A DNA stretch of 64,000 nt, taken from Phoronis australis (taxonomy: Eukaryota; Phoronida; Phoronidae). The stretch lies in NCBI GenBank assembly GCA_002633005.1, contig NMRA01000358.1, positions 132,688 through 196,687 of the forward strand, read 5' to 3'. Of the stretch, positions 44,275 through 64,000 are shown in pieces. The position numbers and the translations under genes are program-made. The notes under the pieces are model-generated. The model did not search any database. It was given only the letters and a program-made list of their open reading frames with translations, and was not told where the DNA came from. The stretch's first letter is position 1. Every line of letters starts with the position of its first letter.

Positions 44275-44312
44275 CCTTTTTAGCGATTGTGGTGTTTGAG
44301 ATTGGCCATGAG
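44275..44312 (+). CDS. RPL19: RPL19 exon 1 (short leader plus ATGAG)
   Basis: Exon 2 begins one base into codon 2, so exon 1 must end in ATGAG before a GT. 'ccATGAG|GTAAAA' at 44308-44314 fits exactly and reproduces the human RPL19 exon 1 / intron 1 position as I recall it. About 32 bases upstream lies a C followed by a pyrimidine run (cctttttag), as expected for the 5' terminal oligopyrimidine start of ribosomal protein mRNAs. The coding part is 44308-44312. Confidence 0.75.
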
Positions 44313-47300
44313 GTAAAATTCGTGCAGATTAATCGAGGAATTTACCGCCCAATGATCAATTTAAATAAACCAATTATATGCGATAACTAAACTAGCAATT
44401 TCTTATTCCTAACATGTTATATGCGGTCCATCGAATGTGTTTAACCGACACAACAGTAACGAAGTAGGTAATGGCAAATGAATGTCTGTCCGAAGATGGC
44501 GGACTGTACGCACTCTCGGCACTCAGGTAGCTCGGGGACCCTAACTTGTTCCAAATAAACCCACTAAATATGGGTCTAAATGAATGATTTTGATATCGTT
44601 GCATTCCTCAGACATACATATCCACCTCACGACCCTCAATTACTCCGTTCTAATCCGAACTCGGTCCACTTAGCCACGTGCATTGTGAAATCAGCAGCCA
44701 TTTCAGGGAACTTGCTATACCTAGCGCCATCTATCGGCGATCTGCTACAACACACGCTGTTCCTTTTTCATTAGTCAACGTCATTGGTCGATTTCGTCAA
44801 TTATTAACGACATCGTATGCGTCTCATAGATGACCATGACATAAGATGGCAAAAGAAACGACGAAGGTGATGACGAGAGCAGACATAACGAGGATTAATA
44901 ACGATGACGTGTGCCGGTAGCTCGTTCATTCGTTGGTCCACCAACATTGCCCTAGGCAGCGTTGGTAATCATGGGTAACTTACCAAACAAGAATAATCGC
45001 CGGGAGTTATGCTGTTTAAATACTCAACAATTAGTTTTCCATGAAACGAATAGCCTCGAAATAATTCCCTACTTCCTCCGTGCGGGTTTCCATCGGGTAA
45101 TGGCGAGTTTGCTCCTCAATACCTTCCAAGTACGGGAAAAAATAGGTCAGCCACAAAATGACGCATGTCACGGGTGTTAATGGTTCTTTCGGAGGTATGA
45201 AACAAAGCCGGGATTCGGTTTTTACATATTGAGAAAAGACGTTTTTTGAAAACTGAATTTGTTGTGTAAAATGAGAGTGAGACACCGTATAGTCTGCATG
45301 TCAATTTTAAACCACGCGCGGTCGTTTGCAGTGCGCTATGATGGACGCTAGCCTGAATTGCGGGCGCTCAATTGAAAATTCTCAAAGTTGAGGGGGAACG
45401 CTTAGTAGATCAGTGAGCGCTTATTGTAAAACACTTCAAAAATAAGGAGTAGGCTTGTTCGTGAGCATGGTCGTTAACATGGGTGTTGGCGGTAATAAGA
45501 TATTAAAAGACTGCAATGGTAAGAAACGTAATAATACTATTTTGCGAGGCAAACTCCATCTAGTAGGGGTGAATTTCTGGATATGGTTTCCACCTACACT
45601 GTACCCTTTTAGCCAACCGGAATAATTTTGTTTTTTAATTGCCCGATTCGGCCAGAACAAGATCATAGTTGCTATTGGTGTCTGAACATTTTACGGCGAC
45701 GGCGGTCCGGGGAACGAAAAGTTCGCTAACCACAGTGTCGCATCTAGTACCCGTTTAGTTGCAACAACCTGGCTTCGTGCATAGAATATAGGGGTTAGGG
45801 AACAATGACCTTGGGGAAACATCGCAACAGGAAAATACCAGTTCTGGGTTATATCGGTCCCGGGGCATATCATAAAATCGGGGTTTTTTTGTAACCGCCG
45901 GTAATCTATGAGTTCATTTTTAAATAAACCACTGGCACCCGGATACTTAACAGAGCCAAGCCTTTATACTCTTTCATTTAGGACTGTTGCTGTTCTCTTT
46001 TGATGTGGAGCTTTGAAGAGTGGTGCGCATGCGTGAGTTCACGCACTTGAATTGCTGGAGTTGACCTACACGTTACGCTGACTACCATGTCGAAAGGCAA
46101 ATTATATTTGGCGAACGTAGCCCCAGAAACAAGTAAAGGGGTTTGAGAATTTCTTGGCAACTGAAAATAAAGATGTGGTCGTCGTTTAGCGATTAAGAGG
46201 GTTGTCATTTTCACTTTGGCTGTCTCATGCGATAAAAACGAGACATACATCCCTATGTCACGATTGTCTGCCGGGACCGCTTGCGCGCTGACAACGGGAC
46301 GGATCTACCAGTGCCGCAGTGCGATATCGGGTTATTGTCGTGAATATTTGCTACATGTAATAAGGACATCTTACGCAAAAAATAAACATATTTGTCCACC
46401 ACAAAGTTTGGTAAATTGGTCGCTTAAGATTTAGAAGAAGCACCATACACTCTGCAATTTTGAATGCAAAACTTGTGAAATACCTTTTGATGGGTTTGGT
46501 AAACACTGAATTTAAGTAAAAAATGATACAAAGAGCTGAAAATGAAAATTTTGTCAATTTTATTTCTGATATGACCAGGAACCAACATGACAAACTAACA
46601 AAATGAAGTTCTTTTCCAAATTTTCTTGTCGAAGTAATTTTCGAACATAATACTGTGTATTATTACAGACTATGGCATTGCGTTTAGTGACAGTTTCATT
46701 TAAGAATGCTTATTAACGTCTTCCCAGTAAATGGAGTAAGATGGGTGCCAAATTTGCTGTTTTCTTAATTTAGAGTCTTAGTCTTCCAGACTAACCCATT
46801 TATAGGAAAGTTAGGTCAAACTCCAGCCCTGGGTCATTGAGCTTTCGAATGATGTTTTTTGTTTTGACTAAAATGCGACAAAATTTGATTTCCAAATGAA
46901 AGCACTTGCATTAAATCAAATGGCCAGCTTCGTACTGCCTGGATAAGGGTACTCTTTGTATTAGAATTTATACATGGTCTCCAGTGTACCTGACTATCAG
47001 TTCAGTTATTGTGTGATGATGATGTCATCAATGTTTATTTTCAGTACTCTGCGCCTACAGAAGCGTCTGGCTGCTGCTGTCCTTAAATGTGGCAAAAACA
47101 AAGTGTGGCTTGATCCCAACGAAACTAACGAGATCGCTAACGCCAACTCACGGCAGAATGTGCGTAAACTCATCAAGGATGGTCTGATCATCAGGAAACC
47201 AGTTGCAGTGCATTCACGCGCTCGTGTACGTAAGAATGCCATTGCTCGTCGTAAGGGCCGTCACACTGGAACAGGAAAGAGGAAGGGTACTGCCAATGCT

Positions 47301-48938
47301 AGGATGCCTGTCAAAATAGTCTGGATTCGTCGTATGAGGGTTCTGAGGCGACTGCTGAAGAAGTACAGGGACAACAAGAAAATCGACAGGCACATGTAAG
47401 TAGTGGAGCTGAGGTAAATCTGAAAATGCCATAAAATCACACCCGTGTCAGACAAAATAATTGCCAAAATTGCTCTTTTTTTCAATTTTCGAGGCGTCCT
47501 TATGTTGTGAATGTCTCACAAAATATTGTCTGTTGGTAGCTATGATACAAAGCTTGAACATGGAAGAGTGTTAATTTGGTCCTAAATGTATAACTTTTAT
47601 GGGGAAAATGATGTAAGATTTCACTTGTCTTCTATATTGTGAGATTTTACGGTAACGGTGTTAACATACTTGTGTGATACAAACAACAAACTTGAATTGT
47701 TGTTGAAGTGCGAGCACACTTTGGCTATTGAGTCAAAGTCTGTGTTCAGGTCGGCGAAAAAAAAATGCACGTTTCACTCATAGTTGGAATTTAAAGACTT
47801 GACATACAAACTTTCCATAGTAAATATACGCAGACTTTCAAACATGTTCTCAAAATTTATTATTCCCATTAAATTTGAAATGTCTGGTCTTATGTAGACA
47901 AGAATGTAGCAGTCACCACCATCACAACTGTGTCCTTGCTCGTTTGCCATAATTTCTGTATTGTATTTTAAGTCTTCTGAAACTCACAATTCATATTCCG
48001 CTAACCAGTTTGATTCAACAAATGTAAACCTGATATCATTTATGCTCATTTCTTTTTATTGTGTCCTTAGAACAATTCACGAATATGGTCAACTAGATGC
48101 GTAAAATGCTAGAAGATTTGCCTCCCCCTCTTTCTGCTGTGATGTCACGCCTGGAATGGTTTGACCCCATTTTTGAAATGGCTGATGAGTTCTTGTTGTG
48201 AGGCAACTTTAGTTGAATTTTCCACATTCTTTGCTCACAGGAAAGTGTTCAGTATCTTGCAGAAAGTAAAAAAAAATCAATGGGTCAATGATTGTTGTGT
48301 GAAATAAATTCAGGTTTGTTAAGTGTTTCACCTTGTTCATGTACTCTGAGAATGAACTACTGTCTTTTGCAGGTACCACTCACTCTACATGAGGTGCAAG
48401 GGTAATGTGTTCAAAAACAAGCGGGTCTTGATGGAGTATATCCACAAGAAGAAGGCTGAGAAACAACGTGCTAAGCTGCTCAGGTAAGATTACCTAGAAG
48501 TGATGAAACGTTATTGTTCAGTTTGATTGTAAGCACATTGCCAGGTTGCCTAGAAATGATGAAAAGTTGGTTTCAAGTTGACATTGAACACACAGTTTTC
48601 GTGGAATAATGGTTTAATCTTGTTTCAAATGTACAAAATGACAGTGCTGATTTTGGCGATTCAAATTTCTAAGATCAAAATAGAATTTACTTCCATTATT
48701 GGCGTTTTGAGAAAGACCAGCAAGTAATAGCTATCAACGCCAATTCTGGAGCATGTTGCCTGCCAATGCAATGTCAGTATGTCATTACTCTACACACTCA
48801 TTGTGTTACAGTGACCAAGCTGAAGCCAGAAGGAATAAGGTGAAAGAAGCACGTAAACGCCGTGATGAGCGCATTGCTACAAAGAAAGAAGAAATTCTCA
48901 AAACCTATGCTAAGGAAGATGAAGCCGCCAAGAAATAA
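44308..48938 (+). CDS. RPL19: 60S ribosomal protein eL19, complete 4-exon gene
   Basis: Structural protein of the large cytosolic ribosomal subunit. Coding exons 44308-44312, 47045-47395, 48373-48483 and 48812-48938 join to 594 nt, 197 residues plus TAA. The human protein has 196. [40 protein letters not shown] and [20 protein letters not shown] are near-identical to the human sequence. The C-terminal third is a long basic helix ([20 protein letters not shown]) typical of eL19. The protein is strongly basic. Divergent to PFK. A poly(A) signal overlaps the stop (AATAAA at 48934). Confidence 0.97.
44313..47044 (+). other. RPL19 intron 1 (2.7 kb)
   Basis: Contains a YY1-like AAGATGGCGG at about 44494, a small GATGAC-rich patch (44860-44910), and otherwise unremarkable unique sequence. 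The open frames here match no known protein. A YY1 site near the start is common in ribosomal protein genes, but function here is inference. Confidence 0.6.
47045..47395 (+). CDS. RPL19: RPL19 exon 2 (residues 2-119)
   Basis: Acceptor TATTTTCAG, donor GTAAGT. The exon ends in CACAT, so the Met codon of DRHMYHS is split across the junction. Without splicing the frame hits TAA immediately. Confidence 0.98.
48373..48483 (+). CDS. RPL19: RPL19 exon 3 (residues 119-156)
   Basis: Acceptor CTTTTGCAG, donor GTAAGA. Encodes [20 protein letters not shown] then [16 protein letters not shown]. Phase 2 to 2. Confidence 0.98.
48550..48656 (+). ncRNA. Weak C/D-box snoRNA candidate in RPL19 intron 3
   Basis: C-box-like ATGATGA at 48556-48562 and D-box CTGA at 48647-48650 are flanked by 'ctagaa' and 'ttttgg', which can pair (six pairs with two G-U). 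Ribosomal protein introns often host snoRNAs, but the internal C'/D' boxes and an rRNA guide were not identified and the length (about 105 nt) is at the long end. Confidence 0.15.
48812..48938 (+). CDS. RPL19: RPL19 exon 4 (residues 156-197, stop)
   Basis: Acceptor GTTACAG. Encodes [40 protein letters not shown] and a final K, then TAA at 48936-48938. Confidence 0.98.
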
Positions 48939-49009
48939 ATTATTTCTACTTTCTTGTACATTGCAAAACAAAAAATATAAAATGTGACTTATAGTCATGT
49001 TGGTCTTTA

Positions 49010-50593
49010 TTTTTAATGTCATTTTAAGAGTGTGCAAATTGTGTGCATTTCTCAGATCTGTGTAAGCGTACATGACACATCCTCTTCATAAGGAAATTGA
49101 CTTTTAATGATGCAAGTACTCGTTGATTAAAAATACTTGTCACAACTTGGGTCTCCCATTTGTTTCTGCAACTAATGTTATTTAGTCTCTATGATGAGTA
49201 TATACTTGAAATGGAAGAAGACTTTGTTCATGAGTCAAAGTTAACGTTGCATCCCCTTCATTAAAAATTGAATTGAAAATTAGCTGATGCAATTATGGGA
49301 TGGGTTATCAGTCGGCTTGCATTTTCATTCACAGGAAAGTTAGGTAACCGCCTAAAAGGCACTTCTATCAATATTCACTGCCATCTGATGAGTGTTTGAA
49401 AAATGACTTCTGTGAGGATTGCTCACTTTCGATTTCTACTGTCTCCACCAATCATTAGTGATATCTTCAAAATGCACTTGCAACACCTCAAGTGTTTGTG
49501 TCCTCTACACTTTGGGTATTTTTGTAGCCTCAAATTATCTCGGAACAGGAAGTTGTGACAGTCAAATTGGGGAATGTCCGTGAATGCGCTGGCATACTCC
49601 TGAGATAACTGGCTGAAATGTGAAAAAGGGTCACAAAACGGACCACAGATTGAGAATGACTTCTGTATTGAGACATGCATAACAGATGAACATTATTTTT
49701 AACTCGTCCAAAGCTCTTTACTGCTCTGATGGAAGTTAACACATGTGGAGGTATGAAACACCTCCAAGGTATAATTCGAGGCTATGAAAATACCCAAGGT
49801 GATCTGTACTATTAATCCTGTGTGCCACATATGCACGTGTGGGAACTTCCAGTTGCCATTTTCCCTTTTATTTGCTATGGGCTGCGATTGTTTATCGTGT
49901 TTTTCGCAAATTGTAGGTGAATATTTTAATTGCAACAGTTTTCGAAAGCTGGTGCTACTAATTGATAAGAGAAAAACTTAGCTACGTACTCATATTTTGA
50001 AAACTATATTCCTGTGAAGATTTATTCTTTTAGTGAATTTACCTTAGGGCTGTTCCAGCAAAATCTGTATGGGAAGGGGGGAAGGCACTTTTATTTTGTA
50101 CCCACTGCCCATATTTTTCATTTATTTCTCCAACCCATGACCCATAATTTTTTAGTTATTTTTAATAGGTTAAAATATAAAATCCAACACTTGCAAACAA
50201 ACTGCTTCCAGGAGGACCTGTTAAGAACTTAGATGATTGACAGACAAGAACTAGTTGTCTTGTCCAATATTGTCAAAAACTAAAGTAGCCTGTGAGCAAT
50301 ACTTTTGGCAGCCACCAGGTGTCTCTGTTCACCATGTGTCTATAATTTCAATGAACATTTTTTTCAATTATAAGGATCTATGAATCTCAAACTGTCTCCA
50401 CGATATCTTTTATACTACTATGTTAAGTGAATATTGGAACTTGTTTATCTTACTCCTCATAATTTTAATTTAAAAATCATCAATTTTCTTATATGTGTTA
50501 ACACCAGTTTAGTGTTGCATAACTTTTCAATTCAATAGGACTGCAGACTAACAGTTGGCTCAAATCAAGTTGCCCATGACTTGATTAATGGCT
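49010..50593. other. Intergenic region downstream of RPL19
   Basis: No gene recognised. Short open frames on both strands have no family signature. Confidence 0.6.
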
Positions 50594-50833
50594 NNNNNNN
50601 NNNNNNNNNNNNNNNNNNNNNNNNNNNNNNNNNNNNNNNNNNNNNNNNNNNNNNNNNNNNNNNNNNNNNNNNNNNNNNNNNNNNNNNNNNNNNNNNNNNN
50701 NNNNNNNNNNNNNNNNNNNNNNNNNNNNNNNNNNNNNNNNNNNNNNNNNNNNNNNNNNNNNNNNNNNNNNNNNNNNNNNNNNNNNNNNNNNNNNNNNNNN
50801 NNNNNNNNNNNNNNNNNNNNNNNNNNNNNNNNN
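50594..50833. other. Assembly gap, 240 Ns
   Basis: Unknown sequence. Open frames spanning it are meaningless. Confidence 1.
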
Positions 50834-51600
50834 CCAAAAAACCGGAAGTTGCTTTCAAGATGGCGGATCTGGCGCATGTTGACCCATTTTCAGTCGTGCT
50901 GGAGTGCGATTTTAAACGGGAAGAGAAAAAGACGTGATTTTTTGCATGTGGATTCTTTGAAGTATATTCTTTCAAATGGCCTGTAACAATTTTTTTCTCA
51001 GACTTACCGTTTCCGAGTTATTTGACTTTGAATTTCTTAAAAAAAACGCAAAATTTCATTTTTTTCGAACAATTTTTGGAATTAAACGATAGCATCAGTT
51101 TAGATAGAATTTTGAACGGGCTTTCAGAAGATGTTTTCCATTTTTCGCTAGGACGTCTACTTTTTGAGTTCTTTGAGATTTTCTGATAACGCTGTTCCTT
51201 TGTTGAGCGCTCTGGCTGCATTGATGTTGGTTTACCTTCTATGAACTAGACTGTAGCCCATTTCTTATTGATTTATGACATTTAAGTTCATCATATGAAT
51301 GTTGAGATGTTGTTCATCATCGCCACCACCATCATCAAATTCGTCCTCATCGTCATCATCTTCGTCATCATCTCCGTCGTTCTCTTTTCCGTTAATTTCG
51401 CCAAGTGTAGCTCAAGACTGTAGCCTTTTTCTTACTGATTTCGGACTTCTACGTTCGTCATGTGTATGTTATTATTACTTCTTTTGTTCATCCTCGCCGC
51501 CATCGTCGTCATATTCGTCATCATCTTTGTGGTCATCTTTTTGGTTAATTTCGCCAAGGTTCGCTCCTCTGAGCGCTTTCATTTGTGTTTTCTTCTGAAG
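50834..51600 (+). mobile_element. Dispersed repeat with GATGAC/GTCATC microsatellite core
   Basis: Contains 'tttcgctaggacgtctactt', 'ttgttgagcgctctggctgc', two parallel blocks ending in 'ttaatttcgccaag' (about 51395 and 51546) and long tcatc/gtcatc runs. Reverse-complement copies occur at 32484-32832 and 36355-36451. Serine-rich open frames are products of the microsatellite. Its left limit falls in or near the N gap. Confidence 0.65.
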
Positions 51601-52250
51601 ACCACCACCCATGAATTTTTATTTCTACTGCCGTCCCCCCCTCCCACACGGATTTTACTGGAACAGCAATTAGTCAGCTATGCCAATGGGAGCTTATTCT
51701 GGATATACACCATCACTAATGAAGGGAGTACTGTGTACGCCCTTATGTAGGCCCGAAAGTGTGGCGAGGTTTGCAATGCTGCCTTTACCTTACGCGTCGG
51801 ATTATCTTCTGCTTCACCTCGTGTCATGTTCAGACAATGAATGACCTTGATCGAAGGTCATTCAAGCAGCAGCCCATTACAGTAACCGATGCATTTTGGT
51901 CCATTTTTATATGTTCGGACACTGTTGGCCAACTACTACACACACTGGGTGCAATAGGGCAAGACAAGTTAAATTGTATTTTTTCACTTTTTTCATCTAA
52001 TATGTGAAACATCAAATTTGCTTCGCAGTTTTCGTACCATATTTAGCTTAAGAAAAGAACCTTAAAAATTATGGGCATTCACAATAATGTTAGCAGACCT
52101 TGGAAAATGAAAAAGGGTTTATCGTAGGCTTATACCAGTACCAGACTCCAAGTGAACCCGAGTTAGTTCAGAGTTGCGATAAAGTCATTTTCAACAAACT
52201 TTGTTCCAACCAAATTAAAACTACTTGAAAAGCTAGAAGACAGACAATGA
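51601..52250. other. Intergenic region between RPL19 and TTC38
   Basis: Nothing recognisable apart from a short inverted match 'aatgaccttgatcgaaggtcatt' around 51839-51861. Confidence 0.5.
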
Positions 52251-52254
52251 AAGT

Positions 52255-53740
52255 AGTAGAAAATAATTATTTTATTACCAACACCAGAACCATTTTATGG
52301 TAAACATTTCGAGTGATCACATTTCAGATGAATGCTCAGAAACTGGAGATCAACAATGCACAAGTAAACGGCTTAATGTATATGGGTGTGAAATCGCAGA
52401 TAATTGGTTGAACAGTCTTGCAGTTTGCAGACAAAATTTTGACCGTCCCAAGCTAAAAGATGCGCTGGCTACTCGGGAGGTTCTATCATAACAATTGGAT
52501 GATCATCAACCTGCCTTTTGTAACTAATTGCAGTTTCTTCAATGGAATGCCGCAAGTTTATTGTCATTAAATGATAACTTGCACAGTACATAGAGGCTAC
52601 CAAGAAGATACACATTCCTTTTGAGTAACCGTGTACAGTCTCATGACTGGCCACTTCCACATTCCAATTAGGAAGCAGCACCAATTGTAATTATGCAATT
52701 AGAAACTCAGCCCGTTTCACTGCAACTACTTTGTCAACAGATTAGTACAATTCTTGGTGTCGCCAAGAGGCCTGTTTATTGGAGACGCTGGCCCTAGGTC
52801 CTCAAGTGGGGAGAAGAACTGCATTAGCGATGGCTTCACAGTAAAAAACAGTGGTTAAAAATAGTGTTTTTTCCAACTATTTGGATTCTGAAATTGAATT
52901 CCTCGTACAAATTAAGCTAGGGTAGCTTTGTACTCAAAGAAATAACAAAATTAGCCAATAACTATATGCTTTAAGCTTCAGTTCTCTAGCATCCATTGAC
53001 GAACAGTGTAAGAAACTCTTTGAACCATGTCATAGATAATTGGCCTGGGAGTCATCAGACCACACAAAAGCACACAGGAACACTAAATAATGGGTTAGAT
53101 TTATATCAGAACTAGCCTCGTCTGGAGACCAAGTGGGAGGTTTTTGTAATGTTTACACACTCTGCCCACTTCCAACCTGTTTTATAAATTTTGAAACTGC
53201 AATTGCACAGGGTCAGTTTTATCAATTAGCAATCCAATCCACACATTTTCATCTAGAATAAGGTTCAAATTCCCCCCTTAATGAAAGTGTTGACTTTGTA
53301 AATTGGATGAACTCTGGCAAAGTTGAGACATATAGCAGAGGGTGTGCACCAGAACATACATGTACTGCTTCCACAAATGTAACTTCCTTTTCGACACCTT
53401 GATTACAAATTGCTTCTCCAAGTACTGACATGTCTAGATCTGATGTGTTATGCCATGAAATGCACCATCTCACCTGGCTTTACATTTGGCTACCAATTTT
53501 AACCCAGAATTTCGTTTACTTGCATTTCACAACATAGTACGGCACATTACATTATTAAGTTAAAGTGGCAATTCCAGTGCCCAACAATTTTTGCATGATT
53601 ATTTAGACAAGAAAACATTGTTATATCTTACAGAGCCACACACCCGCATGTGCTTCCTATTCAAATGGATAACACCAGCTGATAATCTAGAAGAGTCAAC
53701 TGCTAAGTGCGACTATTGCACAATAGATGTCATCTTTGCA
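52255..53740 (-). other. Probable TTC38 3' untranslated region
   Basis: Begins after the stop at 53741. The minus-strand AATAAA (plus tttatt, 52271-52276) is a fitting poly(A) signal, giving a leader-free 3' UTR of about 1.5 kb. Its extent is inferred. Confidence 0.4.
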
Positions 53741-63807
<10,067 letters not shown>

Positions 63808-63826
<19 letters not shown>

Positions 63827-64000
63827 CTAGAGTGAGACATGACACAGTGTACTGAAGTAATACATGTGATATCACAATAGAATATAATGTTAAGACAAGA
63901 CACAGTGAACTGAAGTGATACATGTGATATCACAGAGCATCACATTGAGACATGACACACAGACACAGTGTACTGATGAAATCACAGAATCACGTTTCTT
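63808..64000 (-). repeat. Minisatellite at the TTC38 exon acceptor, unit about 70 bp, running off the window
   Basis: 'gagacatgacacagtgtact' 'gaagtaatacatgtgatatc' is repeated at 63834, 63893 and 63948. The motif 'aatacatg' inside exon 63652-63826 (63811-63818) resembles 'aatacatgtgatatcac' of the unit, so the array may include the exon edge. Confidence 0.55.

Noticed and set aside
46974-47399. A 141-residue frame starting [10 protein letters not shown] as the RPL19 start
   Set aside because: Residues before STLRLQKR come from the intron; the conserved protein begins MSTLR and an acceptor precedes 47045.
50560-50986. Open frames across the N run
   Set aside because: Most of their length is undetermined sequence.
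51299-51750. Serine-rich and Phe/Ile-rich frames
   Set aside because: Products of the tcatc/gtcatc microsatellite inside a dispersed repeat.

Overview
The window is nuclear DNA from a multicellular animal. It has spliced genes with GT-AG introns, long AT-rich introns, many minisatellites, and assembly gaps (one 240-base N run and six single Ns). Several introns carry minisatellites whose repeat unit copies the neighbouring exon edge plus its splice site. From memory, such 'mirage minisatellites' were described in amphioxus. With the gene content this makes a cephalochordate (Branchiostoma-like) my best guess, but a hemichordate, echinoderm or other invertebrate cannot be excluded by reading alone. 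No bacterial operons, CRISPR arrays, rRNA or convincing tRNA genes were seen.

Layout. (1) 104-5231, plus strand: the last coding exons of a CEP95 (CCDC45)-like centrosomal coiled-coil gene, with a transposon-like element in its first intron. (2) 9958-43907, minus strand: a complete 18-exon gene for ATP-dependent 6-phosphofructokinase. The reading frame stays open through all 17 splice junctions and predicts 855 residues. Its introns hold most of the repeats and two copies of a mobile element built from a three-monomer higher-order repeat. (3) 44275-48938, plus strand: a complete gene for ribosomal protein eL19 (RPL19), 197 residues, with a first coding exon of only five coding nucleotides. 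It is divergent from PFK, with about 370 bp between the PFK ATG and the inferred RPL19 start. (4) 53741-63826, minus strand: ten exons (402 residues to the stop) of a TTC38-like gene. Its first roughly 65 codons lie beyond the right edge.

CEP95 and PFK converge, PFK and RPL19 diverge, and RPL19 and TTC38 converge. These are unrelated housekeeping functions (centrosome, glycolysis, translation, TPR protein), not a pathway cluster. Exon limits were set by hand from conserved protein sequence, splice consensus and phase. Every junction is phase-consistent, but none was checked against transcripts.

The most interesting content is not a new gene. It is the repeated amplification of exon edges and splice sites into adjacent introns, the A-B-C higher-order repeat element, a tandem pair of segments that reads like two haplotypes (empty and filled for two insertions), and a 1.7-kb duplication in which a double palindrome in one copy has collapsed in the other.
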